Below are positions 43,606-52,430 of a stretch of DNA of 64,000 nucleotides, piece by piece. This stretch comes from QKTW01 sp052161885 (lineage in GTDB: Bacteria; Bacteroidota; Bacteroidia; Chitinophagales; Chitinophagaceae), in contig CP197396.1 in the NCBI GenBank assembly GCA_052161885.1, forward strand, positions 434,001 to 498,000. Reading direction: 5' to 3'. Under the pieces are notes generated by a model. That model saw only the letters and a list, made by a program, of their open reading frames with translations. It was not told where the DNA came from and made no database searches. The stretch's first letter is position 1. Each line of letters begins with the position of its first letter. Both the position numbers and the translations under genes were made by a program.

Positions 43606-44283
43606 CTAAGATGTAATAAGTCCTTGTTGCTTCAGGTTTTTTACAAGATTTTCTATTTTTATCTCATTTGCAGCATGTATACGTATGAAGCTGCCGGTAC
43701 TATCAAGCCAGTGGCCTATTTCAACAATGATTTCCCTGCCTTCATACCAGAAATTATATGAATCACGACATTGCCCCATTTTTTCATATCGGACAGCAAA
43801 ATAGCTTCGTACATCGTAGAGATTGGTAATGTTGTAATATGGGCTGCTGATAAATCCCTGGCGGTACAACTTATTCAATTGTGTGTATTGCTCTATAATT
43901 ATTTCAACAGATCTGTAGATTATCTGAAAATTTTTGGAATTGAAAGTACATATAGCACCGGCAGGTGTAATGCCAAAATGAAAAGGGGCAGTAGCGTGAT
44001 TCCCGAAATAAAATATGGGATGATCTCCAAACATCTCATGGGCCGGCAGCTTATTTGAAGTTATTTCTTTCCGGCTGATAAAACTGAGTAGAAAATCATT
44101 ATTGCAATAACCTTCAATGGTGAGTTTATAGCCGGAATACAGGAGCTGGACATCTATAAGCTCTGTATAAATTCCCATTTTTTGATCCTGGAAATATTTT
44201 CTCACAGCAATTTCATCTGTACACCATTCTTTTAGTCTTTTTTGTTCGCTGAGATATTTTTGTGCAGCAGGGGAAAGGCTCAT
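43606..44283 (-). CDS. Hypothetical protein
   Basis: 225 residues, soluble, not recognised. The N-terminus is charged helix (AAQKYLSEQKRLKEW). The middle has a beta-rich part (YSGYKLTIEGYCNNDFLLSFISRKE) and a segment GDHPIFYFGNHATAPFHFGITPAGAICTFNS that resembles the YrhA/SMI1-like class only loosely. It ends exactly where the convergent hypothetical gene ends, with no intergenic base. A TACTTTTG box (44354-44361, minus) lies 71 bp upstream. With the SUFU gene it may belong to an immunity-type cluster, by proximity only. Confidence 0.7.
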   Translation of the reverse strand: MSLSPAAQKYLSEQKRLKEWCTDEIAVRKYFQDQKMGIYTELIDVQLLYSGYKLTIEGYCNNDFLLSFISRKEITSNKLPAHEMFGDHPIFYFGNHATAPFHFGITPAGAICTFNSKNFQIIYRSVEIIIEQYTQLNKLYRQGFISSPYYNITNLYDVRSYFAVRYEKMGQCRDSYNFWYEGREIIVEIGHWLDSTGSFIRIHAANEIKIENLVKNLKQQGLITS

Positions 44284-44353
44284 AAATGCGTGAGATCAAT
44301 TATATCCTGAAAATACATACAAATTCTCTTGTTAGCTATAAAATGTGACTTTA

Positions 44354-44361
44354 CAAAAGTA
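44354..44361 (-). promoter_or_regulatory. -7 box for the hypothetical gene 43606-44283
   Basis: TACTTTTG on the minus strand matches TAnnTTTG; no -33 match found. It lies in the 211-bp divergent gap with the second histidine-kinase gene. Confidence 0.35.
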
Positions 44362-44494
44362 GGGTAGGCGATCAACGTTTTGTACCGGCAATGCAATAAT
44401 ACAGACACTTAGTCGAAGCCTTGTATTATATTACATAAATGTTTCGCGTTTAAGCATTTAATTCTGTAATTATGCGGTATATAAGTACGGCCCG

Positions 44495-47416
44495 GTGACT
44501 GTAAAAACTCATTTTGTCTTGCAGAGAACAGCAAGGCTTCTTTTCTTCATATTACTGCTGTTTGCAGGCTACCCTGTTTATGCACAGAAGTATTCTGTTA
44601 TTCACTACGATAAGTCCAATGGTTTTCCCGGGAGTTATGGTTACCAGATGTACCAGGACAGGCATGGTTATATCTGGATCAGCACTGAGAATGGCCTGGC
44701 CCGGTTTAACGGGTATGAGTTTAAACTGTTCACTACAAAAGACGGATTGCCGGATAATGAAGTCTTTGGTATGAAAGAAGATGCCAGAGGCCGGCTGTGG
44801 TTTATTCCTTTCGCAAATGCCGTAGGCTATATTGAAAATGAGAAAGTGCATAGCACCGAAAATGATCCTTTGCTGAAAAAACTGCATTTCAAGGCGCGTC
44901 CGAGGTCCCTCGAATTTGATAAGGACGGTAATATGTTTATCATGGAGCGCAACCTTATTTATCGGGTATCGAATAAGGGTACAGTAGACGTGATAACCAA
45001 CTCGTGGTTTGGAAGTCCGAATGCACTGCTTGGTGGTGCGCATTCAGACGATGGCAAGTGTCTTATAACTTACGGGCATCATATTTTCAACATGTCTATG
45101 AAAGGGGTAATTCCCCTGACCGAAATCAGGGATACTTCCTGGCTCAATTACAGGTTGCTTGCCATTACCAGCCAGGCGGTAAGTGCTGCGTTTTCTATAA
45201 AAGCAAGGCATTCAGGAATTCCGTTTTACAATAGTAAAGAAGTTAACAGGGATTTAAACTGTATTGCTCTGATACCGCCGTCATCGGCCGTTTTTACAAC
45301 GAGGGGTGGGTGCTTTATTGCAGATACAGTAACAGCGCATTTTACTGATACATTGCTTTACGGTTATAATGTTGCCCCGATTTTAAAGGCAACGGATGGA
45401 GCGCTGTGGCTGGGAACACATGGGAATGGTATATTCAGATTTATTAATTCACCGGTAAAAGTTTTAAAACTCCCTGTGGAGCAGTCTTCGGTTCTGTTTA
45501 TTAAAGGGGAGCCAAACGGGGCATATGCTTTACTCGAACATGGTAAATTTGTACGCACTTCAATAGATAAAAACGGCTCATTGTGGTTGAATACATTAAA
45601 GCGGTTTAATCCCAAAGAACTATATGACATCTACGTATACCTCGGGCAGGACAGTAAAAATAACTGGATAAGCTGCGGCAGCCAGGTTTTTAAACAAAAA
45701 AACATCAGCAGCGATCCATATGTAAGTAACTGGTGGGGATATTGTAAAGATGTTGCAGAGGAGAATGCCGAGACTTTACTGGTCGCTGCCAGTATGCAGC
45801 TGGTTCGTGTAGACAAGAACAGTCTTGAAGCCATAGATACACTGGTCAATGAAAGAACAACTTCTGTGGCCATATGCGGCCATACGATCTATGCCGGCAC
45901 TTTGAACGGACTTATAGCGGGTAATAGACCCGGCAGTTTTAAAAGGGTATTTTCTTCTGTGCCCGCTTTAAACAGGCATATAGTTAAGCTCTGTGCAGGA
46001 AAGGACAGCATATTGTGGGTGGCCAACAACAAGGCTGAGCTTACAGGTATAAAAAACGGAAGAATAATTGTATTCCGGAATAATGATGATGGTTTGCAAT
46101 GCAACCGCATATCGGCCATTAAGGCATCTGCCCGTTTTATATGGGTGGGCACAGATAATGGTCTTTACGCAATTCAGAATTCCGGGGATTATCCTGTTGC
46201 ACGGCACCTTACGTATACTACGGGGCTTAGCAGCAACCTCGTAAACTGCCTCGATGTTCAGGGCAGTAATATATGGGTAGGCACTACAAAAGGTATCAAT
46301 TACTTCAATGAAAACGAAGTGCAGCCCAAGTCTGCCGGGCGGAACCTGCTTATAAACAGTATTACTAACGGGGGGGATAATATAGAACAGCGTACAGGTA
46401 TAATATCTCTTTATAAAAAAGAACTCGCCGTCGATTTTGATATTATTGATCTTACAGGAGACCAAAAGCCGCTCCTTCAGTACCGTCTCGATGATGATGG
46501 CGCATGGATTCACCTCGAAAACAGCAATCTTTATTTCCCGTCTGTTCCCTATGGCGATTTTAAAATAAGCATACGTGCCCGGTCGCCCAACTGGGATAAA
46601 GAAACGTTGCGCACATTACGCTTCTACCGGCCTTACCCGGTATACATGCGCTGGTGGTTTGTACTGCTTGTTTTTCTGGCACTGGGTGGCGTTATATATG
46701 CTGTTTCTGCCTTTTTTATACGCCGTGTTCGTAAAAAAGACCGGGAGAAGCTGTCTGTACAGCGTAACCTGCTGCAGCTGGAGCAAATGGCATTGCGAAG
46801 CCAGATGAATCCGCACTTTATTTTTAACACAATGTCGGCAATGAAACAGTATTATAACAGCGGAGATATTGTAAAAGCCAACGATTTTGTAGATGTATTT
46901 GCTTCGCTGATACGTGATACATTTGAGATGGGGACAGAACCGTTTCTGTCGCTTGATAAAGAATTGCATTACCTGCAGCAATACCTGGCTGTGGAAAAAG
47001 CGCGTGCTGATGATGCCTTCGAGTTTTTTATTACCGGGGATACAGAACAGGCGCAGATGAATATTCCGGTACCCTCCATGTTGCTGCAGCCACTTGTGGA
47101 GAATGCTGTACGGCATGGTGTGCGGCACTTATCCGGCAGAAAAGGCATTATTAAAATTGCAGTAACACAGAAAGGAGATACCGTAAAATGGATTATTGAA
47201 GACAATGGCGTGGGCAGGGCAAAGAGCAGTTCGTTTAATCATAAATTCCGGAATGCGGTAACCAGTACTGTGGTAAATACGCGGCGGATAGATATATTGA
47301 ACCGCCTTTTTGATCAGAAAATCATTTTTATTACAGAAGATATAACAGATACCGGAAACAATGCAGCAGGAACAAGGGTGATCATTTCTTATCCTTTGTC
47401 TATCGGGCATCTGTAA
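44495..47416 (+). CDS. LytS-type sensor histidine kinase with beta-propeller sensor (second copy)
   Basis: 973 residues from a GTG at 44495; the first in-frame stop upstream is at 44459 and no ATG lies between, and this start gives a signal peptide ending near PVYAQ (residue ~31). Propeller repeats follow (GYIWISTENGLARFNGYEF, GRLWFI, ALWLGTHGNGIFRF, FIWVGTDNGLYAI, NIWVGTTKGINYF), then a Y_Y_Y-like segment, a membrane helix near residue 715-740 (WWFVLLVFLALGGVIYAVSAFF), His_kinase with H774 in MNPHFIFN, and an ATPase end with VENAVRHG and EDNGVGR. Partner: the LytTR regulator 12 bp downstream. Same architecture as 8986-11868 but well diverged. Confidence 0.92.
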   Translation: MTVKTHFVLQRTARLLFFILLLFAGYPVYAQKYSVIHYDKSNGFPGSYGYQMYQDRHGYIWISTENGLARFNGYEFKLFTTKDGLPDNEVFGMKEDARGRLWFIPFANAVGYIENEKVHSTENDPLLKKLHFKARPRSLEFDKDGNMFIMERNLIYRVSNKGTVDVITNSWFGSPNALLGGAHSDDGKCLITYGHHIFNMSMKGVIPLTEIRDTSWLNYRLLAITSQAVSAAFSIKARHSGIPFYNSKEVNRDLNCIALIPPSSAVFTTRGGCFIADTVTAHFTDTLLYGYNVAPILKATDGALWLGTHGNGIFRFINSPVKVLKLPVEQSSVLFIKGEPNGAYALLEHGKFVRTSIDKNGSLWLNTLKRFNPKELYDIYVYLGQDSKNNWISCGSQVFKQKNISSDPYVSNWWGYCKDVAEENAETLLVAASMQLVRVDKNSLEAIDTLVNERTTSVAICGHTIYAGTLNGLIAGNRPGSFKRVFSSVPALNRHIVKLCAGKDSILWVANNKAELTGIKNGRIIVFRNNDDGLQCNRISAIKASARFIWVGTDNGLYAIQNSGDYPVARHLTYTTGLSSNLVNCLDVQGSNIWVGTTKGINYFNENEVQPKSAGRNLLINSITNGGDNIEQRTGIISLYKKELAVDFDIIDLTGDQKPLLQYRLDDDGAWIHLENSNLYFPSVPYGDFKISIRARSPNWDKETLRTLRFYRPYPVYMRWWFVLLVFLALGGVIYAVSAFFIRRVRKKDREKLSVQRNLLQLEQMALRSQMNPHFIFNTMSAMKQYYNSGDIVKANDFVDVFASLIRDTFEMGTEPFLSLDKELHYLQQYLAVEKARADDAFEFFITGDTEQAQMNIPVPSMLLQPLVENAVRHGVRHLSGRKGIIKIAVTQKGDTVKWIIEDNGVGRAKSSSFNHKFRNAVTSTVVNTRRIDILNRLFDQKIIFITEDITDTGNNAAGTRVIISYPLSIGHL

Positions 47417-47428
47417 ACAGCTAAAAAT

Positions 47429-48178
47429 ATGAAAGTAGTAATAGTAGAGGATGAAGCGGCCGCCAGGCAGTATCTTGAGAACTTTTTAAACCGGCATTTT
47501 CCGCAGGTAATTATAGCAGCTGTACCGGATAATGTACCGGACGCGGTAAGCGCAATCAATCTGCACCGTCCGGATATTGTCTTTATGGACATTGACATTA
47601 AAATGGGAAGCGGGTTTGATGTGCTGGCCGCATTGCCGGAGATAAAATCAGAGATCATTTTTACTACGGCATTTAACCAGTTTGCTATTGATGCATTTAA
47701 ATATCACGCGGTAGATTACCTGCTGAAACCATTGCAGGATACACAGGTAGCCGATGCGGTAAGGCATAGTATTTCGCGGATAGAGCAGAAAAACAGCAGC
47801 CAGCAGGTGGTACAGCTCTTACAGTTTCTGCAGCAACCGGCTTTGCAAAAGCAGCGTATAAGCATTCATACCATGGACGGTATCGAGTTCCTGGATGTTG
47901 ACGATATACTTTTTGCCGAGGCAAAAGGCAATTATACAGAGCTGAAACTGCGGGCGGGTACAAAACTGGTTACCTCAAAGAAGCTGAAGGAAGTAGAGCA
48001 GCAGCTGGTAGCGGCAGGCTTTTTCCGGATACACCATTCCTATGTGGTAAACACACGCTATATCAGGAAATATTACAAGGGCAGAGGCGGTTCCGTGCAG
48101 CTTATTGATGAAACGGTATTGCCGGTAGCCGTAACCCGGAGAGATGAGTTCCTGCGGAGCTTTGGGGGAGACGATTAG
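47429..48178 (+). CDS. LytTR-family response regulator (second copy)
   Basis: 249 residues. Receiver at 1-120 with E7/D8, phospho-acceptor D54 in IVFMDIDIKMG, T in IIFTTAFNQFA and the KP loop YLLKPL. LytTR domain at ~145-249 (DDILFAEAKGNYTELKL, FRIHHSYVVNTRYIRKYYKGRGG, LPVAVTRRDEFL). Cognate to the kinase encoded directly upstream. A strong terminator closes the pair. Targets unknown. Confidence 0.93.
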   Translation: MKVVIVEDEAAARQYLENFLNRHFPQVIIAAVPDNVPDAVSAINLHRPDIVFMDIDIKMGSGFDVLAALPEIKSEIIFTTAFNQFAIDAFKYHAVDYLLKPLQDTQVADAVRHSISRIEQKNSSQQVVQLLQFLQQPALQKQRISIHTMDGIEFLDVDDILFAEAKGNYTELKLRAGTKLVTSKKLKEVEQQLVAAGFFRIHHSYVVNTRYIRKYYKGRGGSVQLIDETVLPVAVTRRDEFLRSFGGDD

Positions 48179-48215
48179 TGCCTGTAACTTTCACTTATTC
48201 ACAGAGATCATCTGC

Positions 48216-48247
48216 GGCGCTGACATTAAATGGCAGCGCCTTTTTTT
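48216..48247 (+). terminator. Intrinsic terminator
   Basis: Stem 48216-48226 with 48230-48240 (one mismatch), loop TAA, then seven T. It ends the kinase-regulator operon and overlaps the stop codon of the convergent AraC gene. Confidence 0.88.
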
Positions 48248-49095
48248 GCGCCATTCTTTATTCCGTTTTTCCTGAAATCACCGGGATTCGTTCCCTTGTA
48301 TTTTTTAAACAGCCGGGCCAGATGACTTTTGTCTGTAAAGCCAAATTCGTCGGCGATCTCTGTGATACGCATATCTGTGTGCAGCAACCTGTTTTCTATC
48401 AGCTTCAGCTTATAATTAAGTATATACTGCTGCAGCGTTTCATTGGTTTGCCGCCTGAAGTAGCGGCCCAGGTAACTTTCTGATATGCCAAACCTGCTGC
48501 TGATATGCTCCGCTTTCAGCTTTTCCGGGTTGTAAATATTCATCTGTACATACTGGAGAATAGCCAGTACTTTATCCTGGCTCTGTTCATCAATTTTTTC
48601 CGGCAGGCTCATCACAATGTTGCGTGCAGCTATTACCAGCAGCGTATTGATAAACTGTGCAACCAGTTCCTTGTGGTACAGGTCATCGTTTTGGTATTCT
48701 GAGATCATAGCCTGCATAATGGCCTTAACCGTATGTTTATCCTGCTCGTTTTTGAGGATGCAGCCCGGCTCCAGGCTGGCATTTTTCAATATCAGCTCCA
48801 GCCGCTGCAATAGCTCTTTATGATGCGCATCAGCCTGCAGGTATATATTATTAAAGCGGATGAAAAATAAAACAGTGGGTGTTTCAATATCAAAACGGTG
48901 GGCATCCTCGGGTGCCAGCAGAAACAAGTGACCAGCTTTATACGGAAAACGAGCATTATTGATCCGCTGCCTGCCGGTACCCGATACCACATACACCATT
49001 TCAAAGAAAGTGTGCTTATGATCCCCGCGCGGACATTCCGTCATAGGCCCGCGGAGCGCCAGTTCGTAAGGCTCGTACAGTATGTCCTTTACCAT
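48226..49095 (-). CDS. AraC-family transcriptional regulator
   Basis: 289 residues from the ATG at 49095; the open frame to 49185 would cross the promoter region and is rejected. N-terminal cupin-like sensor (~1-150: HKHTFFEMVYVVSGTGRQRINNARFPYKAGHLFLLAPEDAHRF). C-terminal AraC domain (~185-280: AEHISSRFGISESYLGRYFRRQTNETLQQYILNYKLKLIENRLL, ITEIADEFGFTDKSHLARLFKKYKGTNPGDFR). Divergent from the oxidoreductase gene at 49203, which is its likely target. The palindrome GTTGTA-N4-TACAAC lies in the shared gap. Confidence 0.92.
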   Translation of the reverse strand: MVKDILYEPYELALRGPMTECPRGDHKHTFFEMVYVVSGTGRQRINNARFPYKAGHLFLLAPEDAHRFDIETPTVLFFIRFNNIYLQADAHHKELLQRLELILKNASLEPGCILKNEQDKHTVKAIMQAMISEYQNDDLYHKELVAQFINTLLVIAARNIVMSLPEKIDEQSQDKVLAILQYVQMNIYNPEKLKAEHISSRFGISESYLGRYFRRQTNETLQQYILNYKLKLIENRLLHTDMRITEIADEFGFTDKSHLARLFKKYKGTNPGDFRKNGIKNGAKKGAAI

Positions 49096-49116
49096 AGCGG
49101 AAATGTACCCTTTTAT

Positions 49117-49157
49117 GTTGTAAAAGTACAACGATATACAACCGGAAGTTGCACAAC
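49117..49157. promoter_or_regulatory. Candidate operators between the AraC and oxidoreductase genes
   Basis: GTTGTA-AAAG-TACAAC (49117-49132) is a perfect inverted repeat and GTTG-CA-CAAC (49148-49157) a shorter one. Both lie between divergent starts at 49095 and 49203. A minus-strand near-match TATCGTTG to the -7 box overlaps the region. Confidence 0.5.
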
Positions 49158-49202
49158 TTTGTGTAGCAAAAAACAAACACACCATAATTAAAACACAGTC
49201 TT

Positions 49203-50204
49203 ATGTCATCAGAACAGAAAACAATGCAGGCACTTGTACTTGAATCTTTTAACGCAGACTTTATACCGAAAGAAGTATCACGCCCGGTGCCCGGTGCAGG
49301 CGAAGTGCTGGTACAGATCAAAGCCAGCGGCATTAACCCGTTGGATCTCAAGATAAAATCAGGCAGTGCAGCACATGCGCAGGTAAAACTGCCAGCTGTA
49401 TTAGGTATAGACATGGCCGGTATAGTAGTAGAAGTGGGTAGCAATGTCACCGCCTTTAAGCCCGGCGACGAAGTGTACGGCATGACCGGCGGTGTAGGTG
49501 GTGTACAAGGGTCGCTTGCACAATATGCAGCAGTAGATGCCGACCTGCTGGCATTGAAACCAAAGAACCTGAGCATGAAAGAAGCAGCCTCCTTGCCATT
49601 GGCATTTATCACCGCCTGGGAAGGACTTGCAGACCGTGCGCAGGTGACAACAGGTAAAACCGTATTGGTGCACGGTGGTTCCGGCGGCGTAGGGCATATA
49701 GCTGTGCAACTAGCCAAAGCCCGCGGTGCGCAGGTATTTGCAACAGACAGTACTGCCAATCTTTCTGTGGTAGAAAGCCTGGGAGCAACAGCTATTGACT
49801 ATACCAGACAATCGGTAGAAGAATATGTGCAGCAGTACACAAATGGCGAGGGCTTTGATATTGTCTTTGACACAGTAGGTGGTGCCACACTTGATGCATC
49901 GTTTAAAGCAGCAAAAATATACCATGGTCATGTGGTCAGCATACTGGGCTGGGGTACGCATAGTCTGGCTCCGTTGTCATTCCGTGGGGCTACTTATTCC
50001 GGCGTATTTACACTGATGCCACTCATCACCGGCAAAGGCCGCAAGCATCATGGCGAGATAATGAGCGAAGCCACCAAACTGGCAGAAGCCGGTTTGCTGA
50101 AACCGATAGTTTCTCCTGTACCATACAGCCTGCACACAATAAAGGAGGCATACAACGATTTTGAAAACCGCCGTAATAAAGGGAAAGTAGTGGTGGAGAT
50201 ATAG
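49203..50204 (+). CDS. NADPH-dependent zeta-crystallin-type oxidoreductase (quinone reductase-like MDR)
   Basis: 333 residues of the medium-chain dehydrogenase/reductase superfamily without the catalytic zinc ligands. GroES-like half: GEVLVQIKASGINPLDLKIKSG, VLGIDMAGIVVEVGSNVTAFKPGDEVYG. Rossmann half: VLVHGGSGGVGHIAVQLAKARGAQVFAT, FDIVFDTVGG. The C-terminus GKVVVEI is typical. Expected reaction: NADPH-dependent reduction of quinones or enones in the cytoplasm. Probably controlled by the divergent AraC regulator. Confidence 0.92.
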   Translation: MSSEQKTMQALVLESFNADFIPKEVSRPVPGAGEVLVQIKASGINPLDLKIKSGSAAHAQVKLPAVLGIDMAGIVVEVGSNVTAFKPGDEVYGMTGGVGGVQGSLAQYAAVDADLLALKPKNLSMKEAASLPLAFITAWEGLADRAQVTTGKTVLVHGGSGGVGHIAVQLAKARGAQVFATDSTANLSVVESLGATAIDYTRQSVEEYVQQYTNGEGFDIVFDTVGGATLDASFKAAKIYHGHVVSILGWGTHSLAPLSFRGATYSGVFTLMPLITGKGRKHHGEIMSEATKLAEAGLLKPIVSPVPYSLHTIKEAYNDFENRRNKGKVVVEI

Positions 50205-50248
50205 CAGCACGCGGGAAGGATGACGGGAACAGAATGACGAACATGTAG

Positions 50249-50371
50249 CGTCATCCTGCGCGGAGAGCAACGCAGTGCAGGATCTTTTGAACCGGAACCG
50301 GATCAAGATCACCGAAACATTCGACAGATCCTGCTTCCCTTTTCGCTATGCTTAAAGGGTGCAGGATGACG
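50249..50371. repeat. Nested imperfect palindrome (REP-like element)
   Basis: Outer arms CGTCATCCTGC (50249-50259) and GCAGGATGACG (50361-50371), inner arms GCAGGATCT (50277-50285) and AGATCCTGC (50326-50334). A further GGATGACGGGAAC lies just outside at 50217-50229. No coding potential; it resembles the CATCCTGAGC-type interspersed element common in Bacteroidota intergenic DNA. Confidence 0.65.
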
Positions 50372-50404
50372 GATCGTTGTTTAATCTGTAGCACTGCTGC
50401 CTTT

Positions 50405-50462
50405 CCCGCCCGAACGACGTTTGGTCGGGCGGGTTTGCTTACTTCTTGCGGCTCAAAAAAGT
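50405..50462. repeat. GC-rich hairpin plus AAAAAAGTAA element, inverted relative of 54923-55013
   Basis: CCCGCCCGA (50405-50413) pairs with TCGGGCGGG (50425-50433); it is followed by GCTTACTTCTTG and AAAAAAGTAA. Read on the minus strand, the order TTACTTTTTT, AAGTAAGC, CCCGCCCGA, TCGGGCGGG matches the layout of the element at 54923-55013. Confidence 0.5.
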
Positions 50463-50548
50463 AAGACTTACGCCAGGCAAGCATTTCAGAGTTTTAGCAA
50501 TTTCTTTTTAAACAGCCCCTTATCTTGTACATAAAATAACTTTATACT

Positions 50549-52360
50549 ATGCGCCTGAAACGTACATGCTGCATCATCATGCTTTCCCTTTCTGCTCAGG
50601 CCATATTTGCCCAGGCAAACTACTCCAAAGAGACAACCGCACAGATAAAAGCTGTGGAAAACAGCCTGGCGGGGCGCGTAAAGATAGAAGGCATGCCCGA
50701 CTATAATATTACCGACCGTATGAAGTATTATAAGGTAAAAGGATTGAGCATAGCCGTGGTGCACAATTACAAAGTGGTTTGGGCAAAAGGCTACGGATGG
50801 GCAAATGAAGCGGAAAAGAAACCGGTAACACCCGAAACCTTGTTTGAGCCGGGATCTATCAGCAAATCATTAAATGCAGTAGGCGTTTTAAAGCTGGTGC
50901 AGGATAAGAAACTGGACCTTTATACCGACATCAACACGTACCTCACTTCCTGGAAATTTCCGTACGACTCCGTTTCAAAAAATAAAAAGATAACGCTGGT
51001 CGAGCTGCTGAGCCACAGCGCAGGCCTTACCGTGCACGGATTTCCGGGATATGATCCTGGTGCAAAGATCCCTACAGTGCCGCAGGTATTAAACGGCGAA
51101 CCGCCGGCCAATACGCCTCCTGTGAGATCACAGTTTGAGCCGGGTTTAAGATTTGAATACTCAGGTGGCGGCACCGTTATTTCCCAGCTCATCGTTACAG
51201 ATGTTACCGGTCAGCCCTACGATGCTTTTATGTATGAGCAGGTGTTAAAGCCAATGGGCATGGTCCACAGCTTTTTTACACAGCCGCCTGCAAAAGAAAA
51301 GCAGCCGTTATGCGCCACCGGCTATCATATAGACGGCAGCGCAGTGCCGCACCGGTATCATGTATACCCGGAGCAGGCCGCTGCGGGCCTGTGGATGACG
51401 CCCACCGATCTTTGTCAGTATATCATAGAAACGCAGCTGGCCTATGAAGGAAAGTCGGCCAAAGTACTGACTCCCGAAATGACCCGCCTGAGATTGACGC
51501 CGTATAACGACGAAGCCGCAGCGCTGGGTGTATTTATAGAGAAGCGTGGCACTGCCATTTATTTTCAGCACGACGCAGGCAACGAAGGGTTTTGCGGAGC
51601 CTATTACGGCAGCTTGGAAGGCGGAGATGGTGTAGTCATTTTTGCCAATACAGATTATTCAGGCATTTTCACCGAGATAATAAACAGCGTAGCCACCGTT
51701 TATAAGTGGAAGGATTTTTATAACCCTGCGCATAAAAAAGCAGTTGCCGTTCCGGAAAATATCCTGCAGCAGTATGAGGGCATTTATATTGCAGAAGGCA
51801 AGTGGAACAGTATATTGAAAAAAGATGGCGCCTGGTATCTCTGTGTGCAGGATGGGCCGTACAGCAAAATGTACTTTTCCTCGCCCGGCAGTTTCTTTAA
51901 TATGGAGTTCCCTTCCGAAAAGCAATTTACAAAGGATGAAAAAGGAGCGATCACCGGTTATACCCGCACGGTAAATGGCAAAGCATACCCGCCGGCAGTA
52001 AAGGTAACAAGGCCGGATACACTGCATCTCGATAAAAACATGCTGAACGATATTGCCTGGCATTTGCTCGAAAATAAAAGACCTGCCGAAGCCATGCTGT
52101 ACCTGAAACGTGCGCTGCAGCTTACGCCCGGCGATCTTTTCGTACTGGGCAACCTTGCACACAGCTACCTGTTTACCAACAACTATACTGCCGCTATTGA
52201 AATCTATAAAGCGCATATGAACGAGACCGTGGGTGGCAACATTACCTGGCAGGACATGATAAAGCAGGACTTTACCACTTTTAAAGGTGATGGTTTCAGC
52301 ACCGGTGAAATGAATAAAGTGCTTACCGACCTCGGCATTCCTAAGCCGGAAGGGTTTTGA
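50549..52360 (+). CDS. Secreted serine hydrolase, class C beta-lactamase-like, with TPR-like tail
   Basis: 603 residues with a signal peptide (MRLKRTCCIIMLSLSAQAIFAQ). Beta-lactamase/transpeptidase fold at ~45-375: S103-x-x-K106 in PGSISKS, the tyrosine motif EYSGGG (YxN position altered to YSG), and HDAGNEGFCG in place of the KTG strand, as common in esterase-like members. Then a ~100-residue beta segment (QQYEGIYIAEGKWNSILKKDG) of the DUF3471 type, and a C-terminal TPR-like pair (AEAMLYLKRALQLTPGDLFVLGNLAHSYL). Periplasmic D-amino-acid or ester hydrolysis is more likely than antibiotic resistance. Confidence 0.9.
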   Translation: MRLKRTCCIIMLSLSAQAIFAQANYSKETTAQIKAVENSLAGRVKIEGMPDYNITDRMKYYKVKGLSIAVVHNYKVVWAKGYGWANEAEKKPVTPETLFEPGSISKSLNAVGVLKLVQDKKLDLYTDINTYLTSWKFPYDSVSKNKKITLVELLSHSAGLTVHGFPGYDPGAKIPTVPQVLNGEPPANTPPVRSQFEPGLRFEYSGGGTVISQLIVTDVTGQPYDAFMYEQVLKPMGMVHSFFTQPPAKEKQPLCATGYHIDGSAVPHRYHVYPEQAAAGLWMTPTDLCQYIIETQLAYEGKSAKVLTPEMTRLRLTPYNDEAAALGVFIEKRGTAIYFQHDAGNEGFCGAYYGSLEGGDGVVIFANTDYSGIFTEIINSVATVYKWKDFYNPAHKKAVAVPENILQQYEGIYIAEGKWNSILKKDGAWYLCVQDGPYSKMYFSSPGSFFNMEFPSEKQFTKDEKGAITGYTRTVNGKAYPPAVKVTRPDTLHLDKNMLNDIAWHLLENKRPAEAMLYLKRALQLTPGDLFVLGNLAHSYLFTNNYTAAIEIYKAHMNETVGGNITWQDMIKQDFTTFKGDGFSTGEMNKVLTDLGIPKPEGF

Positions 52361-52430
52361 TATTTTGCCGCTGCTGTAAAAATATTTTATGACCTGAAAA
52401 GCGAATAATAGTAACAGGTGGCAATATGCA

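Noticed and set aside
50549..52360. Antibiotic-resistance beta-lactamase
   Set aside because: The YxN and KTG motifs are altered (YSG, HDAG) and extra C-terminal domains fit esterase or peptidase-like relatives.
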